DNA of 64,000 bases from Corallococcus macrosporus DSM 14697 (GTDB lineage: Bacteria; Myxococcota; Myxococcia; Myxococcales; Myxococcaceae). The notes below the pieces were generated by a model. It did no database searches. It was not told the origin of the DNA and saw nothing but the letters and a program-made list of their open reading frames with translations. Shown piece after piece: positions 10,544 to 18,513 of the stretch; position 1 is the first letter of the stretch; each line of letters begins with the position of its first letter. Location of the stretch: positions 2,210,501 to 2,274,500 of the forward strand of contig NZ_CP022203.1 in the NCBI RefSeq assembly GCF_002305895.1, written 5' to 3'. Position numbers and translations under genes: made by a program.

Positions 10544-13500
10544 TTATGCAGGAAGCGCGGCAGTGCCGGGGACTTCGGCCTCGGGGGTCGCCGGGCCTGG
10601 CACCACCTCGCGGCGCTTCCAAAGGAAGTAGACGGCCGGGTAGACGAGCAGCTCCAGTAGGAAGCTCGTGGCTAGGCCGCCCACCATGGGCGCCGCAATG
10701 CGCTTCATCACGTCCGCGCCCGTTCCAGTGGACCACATGATGGGGAGTAGGCCCAACATCGCCGCCATGACCGTCATCGCCTTGGGTCGCACGCGCTTCA
10801 CGGCCCCGTGAATGATGGCCTCCACCAGGTCGCCCTCGGTGCGCAGCATCCCGCGCTTCTTCGCCTCGTCATGGGACAGGTCGAGGAAGAGCAGCATGAA
10901 GGCGCCGGTCTCCGCGTCCAGTCCCATCAGGGCAATCATGCCCACCCACACCGCGATGGAGACGTTGTAGTCGAGCGCCCAGAGCAGCCACACCGCGCCG
11001 ATGGCCGAGAAGGGCACCGCCAGCATCACCAGGCCCGCCTTGAAGGCCGACTTCGTGTTCATGTACAGCAACCCGAAAATCAACACGAGCGTGAGCGGGA
11101 TGACCAACTGGAGCCTCTCCCTGACGCGCAGCATGTTCTCGTACTGCCCGCTCCACGTCATGGAGTAGCCGGCGGGCACCTTCACGTCCGCGGCCACCGC
11201 CTCCTTCGCACGCTCCACGAAACTGCCCACGTCGTACTTCGACGTGTCGAAGTCCACGTAGACGTAGCCGGTGAGCATGCCGTTCTCATTGCGAATCATT
11301 GAGGGACCGTGAGCGAGCACCACGTCCGCGATGGCTTCCATGGGAATCTGGCCTTGGCCACCAGGAAGGGGCAGCAGCACGCGCTTGAGCGCTTGGAGGT
11401 CCTCGCGGTAGTCCCGCGCGTAGCGCACGTTGATGCCGTAGCGCTCACGCCCCTCCACGGTGGTGGACTGGTTGTCGCCCCCCACTGCGGTCATCACCAT
11501 CATGTTTGCGTCGTCCACGCTCAGGCCGTAGCGGGCGAGCTCGTCGCGCTTGAGGACGAAGTCCAGGAAGTAGCCTCCGGCCACGCGCTCTGCGAACGCG
11601 CTTCGGGTGCCCTCCACCCGGGCTACCGCGGCCTCCGTCTCGCGCGCAATCCGCTCCACGGTGGCCAGATCCGCGCCCATGATTTTGATGCCTACGGGCG
11701 TGCGGATGCCGGTGCTTAGCATGTCCAACCTGCCCTTGATGGGCATGGTCCACGCATTGGAGATGCCCGGCAGTTGGAGCGCGGCGTTCATCTCCGACTC
11801 CAGCTGCGCCTGGGTGATGCGGTCACTCCAGAAGGGGCGCAAAAGGCCCTTTAGCCACTCGGGAGCCCATCCGCTGTACCAGCGCGGCACCTCGCGCCAC
11901 TCGGACTCCGGACGCAGCAGTACCGTGGTCTCCATCATGGTGAATGGCGCGGGGTCGGTGGAGGTGTTGGCGCGGCCAGCCTTGCCGAAGACGCGCTCCA
12001 CCTCGGGGAAGCGCATGAGCAGCTTGTCCTGGACCTGCAAGACGCGCTGGGCCTCGGTGACGGACATGCCGGGCTCCACTGCGGAGGGCATGTAGAGGAT
12101 GGTGCCCTCGTTGAGCGGTGGCATGAACTCGCTGCCCAGTTGCAGGTACACGGGGATGCTAGTGGCAACCAGCAGCACGCTCACGACGAGGGTGGCCTTG
12201 GCGTGGCGCACCACGAAGCGGCAGGGGCCCTCGTAGATGCGGTGCATTAGCCGGCTGATTGGGTGCCGCTCCTCCGAGTAGTACTTGCCCACCAGAGCCG
12301 AGGTCGCCACCGACGCCAAGAACCTCGGGCGGAAGCGGAAGGGCTCCACCCGCGCGAAGAGCATCCGCATTGCGGGGTCCAGGGTAATGGCCAGCAGCGC
12401 GGCGATGGCCATGGCCAGGTTCTTCGAGTACGCCAGGGGGCGGAAGAGACGGCCTTCCTGGTCCACCAACGTGAAGATGGGCATAAAGGCCACGGCGATG
12501 ACGAGCAGGCTGAAGAAGACGCCCGGCCCCACCTCCATCAGCGCTTCCAGTCGCACCTGGTGGAAGTCGCCCTTTTTCCCGTCCTTTATCCAATGGTGGA
12601 TTTTGTTGTACGCGTTCTCCACCTCGACGATGGCGCCGTCCACGAGCACGCCGATGGAGATGGCGATTCCGGCCAGCGACATGAGGTTGGCGTTCAACCC
12701 CATCGCGTACATAGGAATGAAGGCCAGCGCCACCGACACGGGAATCGTGACGATGGGCACGAGGGCTGAAGGCACGTGCCACAGGAAGATGAGGATGATG
12801 ATTGAAACGATGATGATTTCCTCCACCATCTTGTGCGTCACCGTGCTGATGGCGCGCTCGATGAGGTCCGAACGGTCGTAGGTGGTGACGACCTCCACGC
12901 CCTCGGGCAGCGAAGGCTTGAGCTCCTCAAGCTTCGCCTTGACGCGCTCAATGACGTTGAGGGCGTTCTCTCCCTGGCGCATCACCACGATGCCCCCTAC
13001 GGCGTCTCCCTCTCCGTCCAGGTCGGCCACGCCACGGCGCAGCTCGGGGCCCAACGTCACGCTGGCCACGTCCTTGACGGTGACGGTGGTGCCTCCCTGG
13101 GCTTTGAGGACGAGCTTCTCGATGTCCTCAACGTTCTTCACGTAGCCACGGCCACGGACCATGTACTCGCGTCCAGCCACCTCCACGAGCCGTCCACCCA
13201 CGTCATTGTTGCCCTGACGGACGGCGCGCACCACCGCGTCCAGCGACAGTCCATAGCTGGCTAGCGTGTTGGGGTTGACTGTCACCTGGTACTGGCGCAC
13301 TTGGCCGCCCACGGTGGCCACCTCGGAGACGCCCGGCACGCTCTGGATGGCGTAGCGCAGGAACCAGTCCTGGTAGGAGCGCAGCTCGTCCAGCCGATGC
13401 TTGCCGCCCTTGTCCACGAGCGCGTACTGGAACACCCAGCCCACGCTGGTGGCGTCCGGGCCCAGCTCCACTTTCACATCCTGCGGAAGCTGGGGCGTTA

Positions 13501-13846
13501 TCTTAGACAGGTACTCGAGCACCCGCGTTCGTGCCCAGTACATGTCTGTGCCATCCTCGAAGATGACGTACACGTAGCTGAAGCCGAAGTCGCTGAAGCC
13601 ACGCACCGCCTTGACCTTCGGGGCGCCCAATAGCGCGGTGGTAATAGGGTAGGTGACCTGGTCCTCAATGATGTCCGGACTGCGGTCCCACCGCCCGTAG
13701 ACGATGACCTGGGTGTCGGACAAGTCAGGCAGCGCGTCCAGCGGCATATTCCGCATGGTCCACCACGCGCCGATGAGCGCCACCACGGTGGCTGCGATGA
13801 CCAGGTACTTGTTCTCGGCCGAGAATCGGATGATGGCGCGAATCAT
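10544..13846 (-). CDS. cusA: CusA/CzcA-family heavy-metal RND efflux pump
   Basis: A 1100-residue inner-membrane proton/metal antiporter of the HME-RND class, about the usual length for CusA/CzcA (1030-1100). The N-terminal membrane helix is followed by the typical porter start (NMPLDALPDLSDTQVIVYG). The fourth transmembrane helix has GVLVDGAIVEVENA, the family's conserved acidic proton-relay region, and two large periplasmic loops lie between helices 1-2 and 7-8. The C-terminus is short and Pro/Glu-rich. It lies five bases after the cusB stop and should form a trans-envelope complex with the adaptor and outer membrane channel encoded upstream. Neighbouring copper genes point to Cu(I)/Ag(I) rather than Zn/Co/Cd, but the substrate is inferred. 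Confidence 0.94.
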   Translation of the reverse strand: MIRAIIRFSAENKYLVIAATVVALIGAWWTMRNMPLDALPDLSDTQVIVYGRWDRSPDIIEDQVTYPITTALLGAPKVKAVRGFSDFGFSYVYVIFEDGTDMYWARTRVLEYLSKITPQLPQDVKVELGPDATSVGWVFQYALVDKGGKHRLDELRSYQDWFLRYAIQSVPGVSEVATVGGQVRQYQVTVNPNTLASYGLSLDAVVRAVRQGNNDVGGRLVEVAGREYMVRGRGYVKNVEDIEKLVLKAQGGTTVTVKDVASVTLGPELRRGVADLDGEGDAVGGIVVMRQGENALNVIERVKAKLEELKPSLPEGVEVVTTYDRSDLIERAISTVTHKMVEEIIIVSIIILIFLWHVPSALVPIVTIPVSVALAFIPMYAMGLNANLMSLAGIAISIGVLVDGAIVEVENAYNKIHHWIKDGKKGDFHQVRLEALMEVGPGVFFSLLVIAVAFMPIFTLVDQEGRLFRPLAYSKNLAMAIAALLAITLDPAMRMLFARVEPFRFRPRFLASVATSALVGKYYSEERHPISRLMHRIYEGPCRFVVRHAKATLVVSVLLVATSIPVYLQLGSEFMPPLNEGTILYMPSAVEPGMSVTEAQRVLQVQDKLLMRFPEVERVFGKAGRANTSTDPAPFTMMETTVLLRPESEWREVPRWYSGWAPEWLKGLLRPFWSDRITQAQLESEMNAALQLPGISNAWTMPIKGRLDMLSTGIRTPVGIKIMGADLATVERIARETEAAVARVEGTRSAFAERVAGGYFLDFVLKRDELARYGLSVDDANMMVMTAVGGDNQSTTVEGRERYGINVRYARDYREDLQALKRVLLPLPGGQGQIPMEAIADVVLAHGPSMIRNENGMLTGYVYVDFDTSKYDVGSFVERAKEAVAADVKVPAGYSMTWSGQYENMLRVRERLQLVIPLTLVLIFGLLYMNTKSAFKAGLVMLAVPFSAIGAVWLLWALDYNVSIAVWVGMIALMGLDAETGAFMLLFLDLSHDEAKKRGMLRTEGDLVEAIIHGAVKRVRPKAMTVMAAMLGLLPIMWSTGTGADVMKRIAAPMVGGLATSFLLELLVYPAVYFLWKRREVVPGPATPEAEVPGTAALPA

Positions 13847-13851
13847 GGGCT

Positions 13852-15282
13852 TCAGTGGCCTCCGTGGCCGGAGGCGGCTGGGGAAGCACTCGCCGGAGGC
13901 GAGGAGGAAGACGCCGCCGTGCCGTCTCCGGATGAAGAGGCGGCCAGCGCAGCCAGCGATGCGCGCAGGCGGGACTCGGAGTCGACGAGGAAGTTGGCGC
14001 CGGTGACAACCTGGTCGCCGACCTTCAGGCCCGACGTCACCTCCACACTCTTTCCATCCGACTCGCCCAGGTGGACCTCGCGGGGCTGGAAGCGCCCGTC
14101 GCCGAGCGCCACGAAGACGACCTGGGTGGTGCCGGTGGGGACGACCGCGTCAGAGGGAATCTTCAGCGCGTTGCGCGTCGTGCCACGGAGCACCACCTCA
14201 CCGAACATCTCGGGGCGCAGGTCGCCGTCGGGGTTGGGGAACTCCAAGCGCACCTTGACGGTGCGCATCGCCGGGTCCAGCACCGGGTCGAGGAAGGCGA
14301 CCTTCCCGGCGAACACCCGATTAGGGAAGGCCTTGAGCTGGAGCGTGGCGGGCATGCCCACCTTCGCGTGGCGCAACTCGCTCTCGTACACGTCCGCGAG
14401 GACCCACACACGTGACAAGTCGACGACCTCGTAAGGCGTAGCGCCCAGTTCCAGGCGCGCTCCCTCGACGACGTCCTTCTTGGTGATGACGCCCGAGATG
14501 GGTGACACCAAGGTGAGAGTGCGGCTGGCCTCGCCCGTTTTAGCGAGCCGCTCCAGAGTCGCTGGCGGCACGTCCCACAGTTGCAGCTTGCGTCGAGCCG
14601 CCGCGACCAGCGCATCGCCATCCGTCGCCATCCCACCGGCCTGGCTCAGCGACTGGCGGGTGCGCAATGCCAGCAGGTACTCCTCCTGCGCGGCGAGCAG
14701 CTCAGGGCTGTAGACGGAGAAGAGCGGCTCTCCCTGGCGCACCGGCTTGCCGGTGAAGTCCGCGTACACTCGCTCGACGAAAGCAGCCACCTTCATGTTG
14801 ACGCGCCGCACGCGCGTTTCGTCTATTGCCACGCGGCCGTTGGTCCGCCAGGTGCCCCCAACCTTGCCTTCCGTCACCGGCGCGGTGCGCAGGCCGATAA
14901 GTTGCTGGCGCGAGGGGTCGATGGTGAAGGGCGCCAAGCCCTGCACCGCGGAGGGGCTTGGGTCGCCGGGAGTAGCCGGCGCAGGTGTCATGGGAACCAA
15001 GTCCATGCCGCAGATGGGGCACTTCCCCGGGTGGTCCTGCACGATGCTCGGGTGCATCGGGCACTGGTACTGGGTGGCCGCCGCCTTGGAGTCAGTTGGC
15101 GCGGGGGAGGACGAGGGGGGTGACGCGTGGGCGTCGTGCGCTTCATCCCCGTGCGCCAACAGGTGCACGGCGCCACCGCCGAGGACCGCGCTGGCCAGCG
15201 CCGTCGATGCGAGTGCGACGGCTCCGAAGCGGCGGCGAGAGGGGACTGGAGAGGATGGAGGAGGGGGATTCACGGGAGACAT
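13852..15282 (-). CDS. cusB: CusB-type periplasmic adaptor with N-terminal metal-binding module
   Basis: A 476-residue membrane fusion protein. After a Pro/Ser-rich N-terminus and one hydrophobic segment (FGAVALASTALASAVLG) comes a His-rich linker and a CPMHPS..PGKCPICGM metal-binding module, then the barrel-sandwich, alpha-hairpin and beta-barrel domains expected of RND adaptors (for example GVITKKDVVEGARLELG). The tail is Ser/Ala-rich and ends in a GHGGH motif. The ATG at 15282 is 13 bases after the cusC stop and has GAGG upstream; an in-frame extension to 15426 would run far into cusC and is unlikely. It should link the CusA pump to the CusC channel. Confidence 0.9.
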   Translation of the reverse strand: MSPVNPPPPSSPVPSRRRFGAVALASTALASAVLGGGAVHLLAHGDEAHDAHASPPSSSPAPTDSKAAATQYQCPMHPSIVQDHPGKCPICGMDLVPMTPAPATPGDPSPSAVQGLAPFTIDPSRQQLIGLRTAPVTEGKVGGTWRTNGRVAIDETRVRRVNMKVAAFVERVYADFTGKPVRQGEPLFSVYSPELLAAQEEYLLALRTRQSLSQAGGMATDGDALVAAARRKLQLWDVPPATLERLAKTGEASRTLTLVSPISGVITKKDVVEGARLELGATPYEVVDLSRVWVLADVYESELRHAKVGMPATLQLKAFPNRVFAGKVAFLDPVLDPAMRTVKVRLEFPNPDGDLRPEMFGEVVLRGTTRNALKIPSDAVVPTGTTQVVFVALGDGRFQPREVHLGESDGKSVEVTSGLKVGDQVVTGANFLVDSESRLRASLAALAASSSGDGTAASSSSPPASASPAASGHGGH

Positions 15283-15295
15283 GCGGGCCTCGGAA

Positions 15296-16780
15296 CTACA
15301 TTCCGGACATGGAGGAAGCAGGGGAAGGCGTGGCACCCGGAGTGCCACCCGACGGTGCGGTGCTGCGCGCGGGAGTGGACGGGGAGCTGCCCGCACCGGG
15401 CATGCCGCCCGAGCCCAGTCCTCCACCGGCGATGGACGCCACGGGCTCCAGGCTCACTTCGGCCTGGGCGATGGCGAGGCGGTGCGCTTCGACGAGCGTC
15501 CGCAGGAAGTCTTCTTCGTCGCGGACGATGCCGGTGTTGGCCTCCAGCACCGAGGCAAACGAGGCACGTCCGACCCGGTACTGTGTCAGGGTGCTTTCGG
15601 CGGTCGCTGCCGACTGCATCAAAATGCCACTACGGAAGAGGGCCACCGTGTCGCGCAATGCGGCCAGGGCAGTGATGCGCTCCAGTACTCGCAGACGCAG
15701 CACCTGCTCCACGGCCTCCTTGGCCCGGGTGGTGGCCTCGGCATTGGCGCTGCTCTCCGCCACCGCGCGGTTCTGCTTCCTCCCGGAGAAGATGGGCAGG
15801 GTGATGCCGACATTGGCCTGCCACATGGGTGGGAAGTTTCCTCCTCGGGGCATGACTCCCGCGCTCACGGTGAAGTCAGGCAGGCGCTCACGTCGCGCCA
15901 ACGCCACCTGCTGGCCGGCCTGCTCCACCGTCGCGTGTGCCTGAGCCAGCTCGGGGCTGCGCGCGAACGCATCCTTCGTCGCCGTCTCGGCGTCGCCGAA
16001 CTCCGGCACCCCCAGGTCGCGCACGCGCAGGGTCGTCGGCAGGGGCGCATCGAGTGCCCGGCCGCTCAGCCGATTCAGGGTCTGCGCCCGAGTGCGCTCC
16101 TCGGCATTCAGTGCCACCCGGCGCTGCCGCAGCCGGTTGAGCTCGAGCTGGGAGCGCAGCAGGTCAGATTGGGCGCCCTCACCGGCCTCGTAGCGGATAC
16201 GGGCTGTCTCGGCGGATTGCTTCCAGAGCGCCTCAAGCTGGTCCAACAGCATCAGTCGCTCGCGCGTCAGCAGCAGGTCAAGGTAGCCCCGGCGCACCTC
16301 GGCCTCGATAGATAGCCGTGCGCGCATGACTTGCGTCGACGCGGCCTTGGCTCCCAGCCGGGCGACCTCTGTGCGCAGTGCGCGCTTCCCCGGGAAGGGC
16401 ACTGCCTGGGAGGCCATGATGCTGTAGTAGCTGCCCTCCATTTCGCCAATCATGAGCTCGCCAAAGCCATCGTTCTGAATGCCCAGTTGAAGGACTGGGT
16501 CCGGCAGGGCACCTGCCTGCGGGACACGCTCTTGGGCTGCCTGGGCCTGTGCTTCGGCTTGGCGCAACTCTGGGCGCGCATCAATGGCTTCCGTGAGGAG
16601 TTGCGCGAGCGTCGCGTCCGTCGTGTCCGTCGCCAGGGCCGGTATAGAAGTGGCTCGCGCGGCCGGCGTGCGAGCGTCGTCTTGGGCCAGCGCCGCCACA
16701 GGAGAGAGCAGCGCAAATAAGAGGGCAACGTGCCTCATCGAGTCGCGTCGCCACGCAGAGGAAGGGGCTGGCTGGGACAT
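15296..16780 (-). CDS. cusC: CusC-type TolC-family outer membrane channel
   Basis: About 494 residues, an outer membrane efflux channel. A signal peptide (MRHVALLFALLSPVAALAQ) lies 15 codons into the reading frame chosen here. The body has the two repeated helical halves of TolC proteins, with the conserved MASQAVPFPGKR and ANVGITLPIFSG strands. The sigma-54 promoter at 16811-16826 should start the mRNA near 16800, so the longest possible start (16798) is excluded; ATG 16780 and ATG 16738, the latter starting exactly at the signal peptide, remain and neither has a clear ribosome site. The C-terminus is Gly/Pro-rich and ends in SSMSGM. It is the first gene of cusC-cusB-cusA. Confidence 0.9.
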   Translation of the reverse strand: MSQPAPSSAWRRDSMRHVALLFALLSPVAALAQDDARTPAARATSIPALATDTTDATLAQLLTEAIDARPELRQAEAQAQAAQERVPQAGALPDPVLQLGIQNDGFGELMIGEMEGSYYSIMASQAVPFPGKRALRTEVARLGAKAASTQVMRARLSIEAEVRRGYLDLLLTRERLMLLDQLEALWKQSAETARIRYEAGEGAQSDLLRSQLELNRLRQRRVALNAEERTRAQTLNRLSGRALDAPLPTTLRVRDLGVPEFGDAETATKDAFARSPELAQAHATVEQAGQQVALARRERLPDFTVSAGVMPRGGNFPPMWQANVGITLPIFSGRKQNRAVAESSANAEATTRAKEAVEQVLRLRVLERITALAALRDTVALFRSGILMQSAATAESTLTQYRVGRASFASVLEANTGIVRDEEDFLRTLVEAHRLAIAQAEVSLEPVASIAGGGLGSGGMPGAGSSPSTPARSTAPSGGTPGATPSPASSMSGM

Positions 16781-16810
16781 GTTGAAAGTTGATTGCACGA
16801 CGATGGTGAT

Positions 16811-16826
16811 TGCAGCGCCTGTGCCA
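16811..16826 (-). promoter_or_regulatory. Sigma-54 promoter of the cus operon
   Basis: On the minus strand this is TGGCACAGGCGCTGCA. The -24 element TGGCAC is perfect and the -12 element CTGCA differs from TTGCW in one base, with GG and GC 12 bases apart. Transcription should begin near 16800. The dyad at 16919-16939 lies about 130 bases upstream. Confidence 0.8.
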
Positions 16827-16918
16827 TGCGCAGTGCCCTGCGGGTGTGGCGGACCGCAGGGGAGAACCGGACTCCATCTGCTCGTAGGTCCGATGAAGCC
16901 GGAGCCCGAGGAGTTACG

Positions 16919-16939
16919 GTGTGACTTCGAGAATCACAC
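16919..16939 (-). promoter_or_regulatory. Enhancer-type dyad upstream of the cus promoter
   Basis: GTGTGA-N9-TCACAC; the symmetry extends outward to eight-base arms (CGGTGTGA / TCACACCG, 16917-16941). Position and form suit an NtrC-type activator site for the cus operon. It is the best conserved of the five dyads in the island. Confidence 0.75.
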
Positions 16940-17188
16940 CGCGACGTGTGTGCCGCGACGATGCAGGGTTGCTTTCGGGAGGACGTCTTCTTCCGGCTCA
17001 GTTCGTCCCGGTGTAGTTGCTGCCAATGCACGAGCGCGAGGAGGGCATCCCACTGGGGCGCGTGAATCGGGCGGGCGGGCTGGCGACGGAGACTGAGGCA
17101 CTGCCGCGCTCGCTCCGACGACTTCTTGCTGCGTTGGCGGCGAGCCGTAGCGCGGCCCCACGGGAGGCTCACGCCACGGCGCGACAGG

Positions 17189-17638
17189 CTACTGGATGGT
17201 GACGAGCCCGCTGATGTGGTCCATCGCGCAGGCGTAGCGCAGCGTGCCCGACTCGCTGGGTACGAACTCCACAGTCACCGGCGTGTTCAGGGGAAGCGGC
17301 TGATTGATGCCCAGGTCGGCCGCAACGAGTTCCGTAGCGCACGTCTTGTCTGTCTTGCGGGTGACCACGAGGCGGACCGGGTGCCCCGCCTTCACCTTCA
17401 CGTTCGCGGGCTCAAAGCCCTTGGTTGTCACCGCGAGTTCGACAGTCTGGATACCGTTTTTGACGGTCGGGGAGGTAGAGGGCTTTTCCGTAGATGCAGT
17501 CCCAGTTGCGCCTCCGTGCGCGGCATGTTTGGACTGCTTGGTGGGCTCAGCCTGCTTTGCGTGCTCGGCACATGCGGCCGCCGGTGTGGCGACGATTAGG
17601 GCGAGGGGAGCGAGGGCTCCCATCAGGCGCATCTTCAT
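17189..17638 (-). CDS. Exported cupredoxin-like copper protein
   Basis: A 149-residue periplasmic protein with a signal peptide (MKMRLMGALAP..., cleaved around ATPAAACA), a His/Lys-rich linker (HAKQAEPTKQSKHAAHG) and a C-terminal cupredoxin domain. Candidate metal ligands are the cysteine in KTCATELV and the cluster YACAMDHISG. The small single-domain form resembles cupredoxin_1 proteins from copper and iron uptake or resistance loci. I chose ATG 17638 because the promoter at 17706-17721 would start transcription near 17694, which rules out the longer frame from 17743, and GGGAGA lies about ten bases upstream. It is divergent from the lipoprotein operon at 18091. Confidence 0.85.
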   Translation of the reverse strand: MKMRLMGALAPLALIVATPAAACAEHAKQAEPTKQSKHAAHGGATGTASTEKPSTSPTVKNGIQTVELAVTTKGFEPANVKVKAGHPVRLVVTRKTDKTCATELVAADLGINQPLPLNTPVTVEFVPSESGTLRYACAMDHISGLVTIQ

Positions 17639-17705
17639 CGGCTGGTTTCTCCCGGAGTGAGGATGCCCTCGTGACGTGTGGCATCCTGTTGGTACGGTTC
17701 GCTGG

Positions 17706-17721
17706 AGCACAATGCGTGCCG
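17706..17721 (-). promoter_or_regulatory. Sigma-54 promoter of the cupredoxin gene
   Basis: Minus strand CGGCACGCATTGTGCT. The -24 part is CGGCACG (one mismatch), the -12 part GTGCT (one mismatch), and the spacing of GG and GC is exactly 12. A start near 17694 gives a leader of about 56 bases. Confidence 0.62.
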
Positions 17722-17793
17722 GGCGCTGAACGCACCTCTTCATGCGGGGTTACCGGGGAGAGGCTCCTTGTCAGAGTACCCAAACGGGTTTCC

Positions 17794-17814
17794 CCGTAAC
17801 CGGCCTGGTTACGG
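17794..17814 (-). promoter_or_regulatory. Dyad operator for the cupredoxin gene
   Basis: CCGTAA-N9-TTACGG, a perfect palindrome in its six-base arms, with the nine-base spacer of the other sites. It contains GTAACCGG as does the copA site. It sits about 110 bases upstream of the predicted start of the leftward transcript. Confidence 0.62.
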
Positions 17815-17970
17815 ATGAAACGTTCAATCAGGGCGTTCAATCGAAGCGTCACAGCCCCCGGCTCGTTAGGAGCCGCTGTGTCCGCATAGGCCAATTCCGG
17901 ACTCAAGCGGGCCGCCAAGAGGGCCGCCAACCGTCAAACCGTGAGCCTCACGGCCCTCTCTAGCTTGGCA

Positions 17971-17991
17971 GTGTGATGACGCCGGTTACAC
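17971..17991 (+). promoter_or_regulatory. Dyad operator for the rightward lipoprotein operon
   Basis: GTGTGA-N9-TTACAC, intermediate between the TCACAC and TTACAC variants seen elsewhere, which shows the two forms are one motif. The right half lies in CGGTTACACCCGG, identical to the copA half-site. Its centre is about 68 bases before the predicted start of transcription. Confidence 0.68.
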
Positions 17992-18021
17992 CCGGCACGG
18001 GCCTTCGGTCTGAGAGCAGGC

Positions 18022-18037
18022 TGGCTTGGCCGTTGCT
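18022..18037 (+). promoter_or_regulatory. Sigma-54 promoter of the lipoprotein operon
   Basis: Plus strand TGGCTTGGCCGTTGCT: GG and GC 12 bases apart and a perfect TTGCT at -12. Transcription should start near 18049, 42 bases before the ATG at 18091. Confidence 0.75.
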
Positions 18038-18090
18038 CTATTGGGGCCCACTTCCTGGCTGCCATCCAGGCAAGTCTCTCGAGGAGCCCC

Positions 18091-18513
18091 ATGCGCAGAA
18101 CCCTCTGTGTGCTGGCGAATACCCTTTTCTTGGCGGCTTGCGTCTCCGAGCCGAAGAGGCTGCCCGCCTCGATGGATCCGTCGAATCCGGATGCCCCCGA
18201 GGCCCCGTCTGCTGCGCTGCCAACCGCATTCACGGCCCCCACTCCGGAAGTGCCCGCGCCCGGCAATGAATCAGAAGGAGCGGAGCATGCCCACCATGGG
18301 GCATCCTCTCCGGTCGCCGCCCCGGATGCAGGCGCCACCGTTTACACGTGTCCGATGCACCCGGAGGTGCGGTCCCGTAAGCCGGGTACTTGCCCCAAGT
18401 GCGGCATGAAGTTGGTGCCGGAGAACCCAGCGGGTTCGGAGGCCGCAGACGCGGGGCAGTCAGGCCCCGCTCCATCGGGCCATAACCATGGGCGTGGAGG
18501 GCCTCCTCCGTGA
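18091..18513 (+). CDS. Lipoprotein with a heavy-metal-binding module
   Basis: A 140-residue lipoprotein: the signal peptide ends in FLAAC (cysteine 17), followed by a long Pro/Ala/Glu-rich spacer with a HAHH cluster, then one copy of the [15 protein letters not shown] module (about residues 88-110). The tail is Gly/His/Pro-rich. The same module occurs in CopA (twice) and CusB (once) of this island, so it probably binds Cu in the periplasm or at the outer membrane. It is first in a three-gene rightward operon under a sigma-54 promoter; its stop overlaps the GTG of the next gene. Confidence 0.85.
   Translation: MRRTLCVLANTLFLAACVSEPKRLPASMDPSNPDAPEAPSAALPTAFTAPTPEVPAPGNESEGAEHAHHGASSPVAAPDAGATVYTCPMHPEVRSRKPGTCPKCGMKLVPENPAGSEAADAGQSGPAPSGHNHGRGGPPP

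Larger units (their letters stand above)
16781..17188. other. Intergenic stretch between cusC and the cupredoxin gene
   Basis: This gap of about 400 bases carries the sigma-54 promoter and dyad of the cus operon in its left third. The remaining part, about 16945-17188, runs up to the stop of the leftward cupredoxin gene; long reading frames there have poor, arginine-rich composition and I see no gene. Confidence 0.6.
17639..18090. other. Divergent regulatory region between cupredoxin gene and lipoprotein operon
   Basis: About 450 bases without a credible gene. It holds two sigma-54 promoters facing outwards and two dyads, one for each side. Further GGTTACC-like half-sites occur at 17748-17758. 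Open frames in it have poor composition. Confidence 0.7.

Noticed and set aside
16735-17172. A 145-codon leftward frame between cusC and the cupredoxin gene
   Set aside because: It spans the sigma-54 promoter and dyad and has poor composition.
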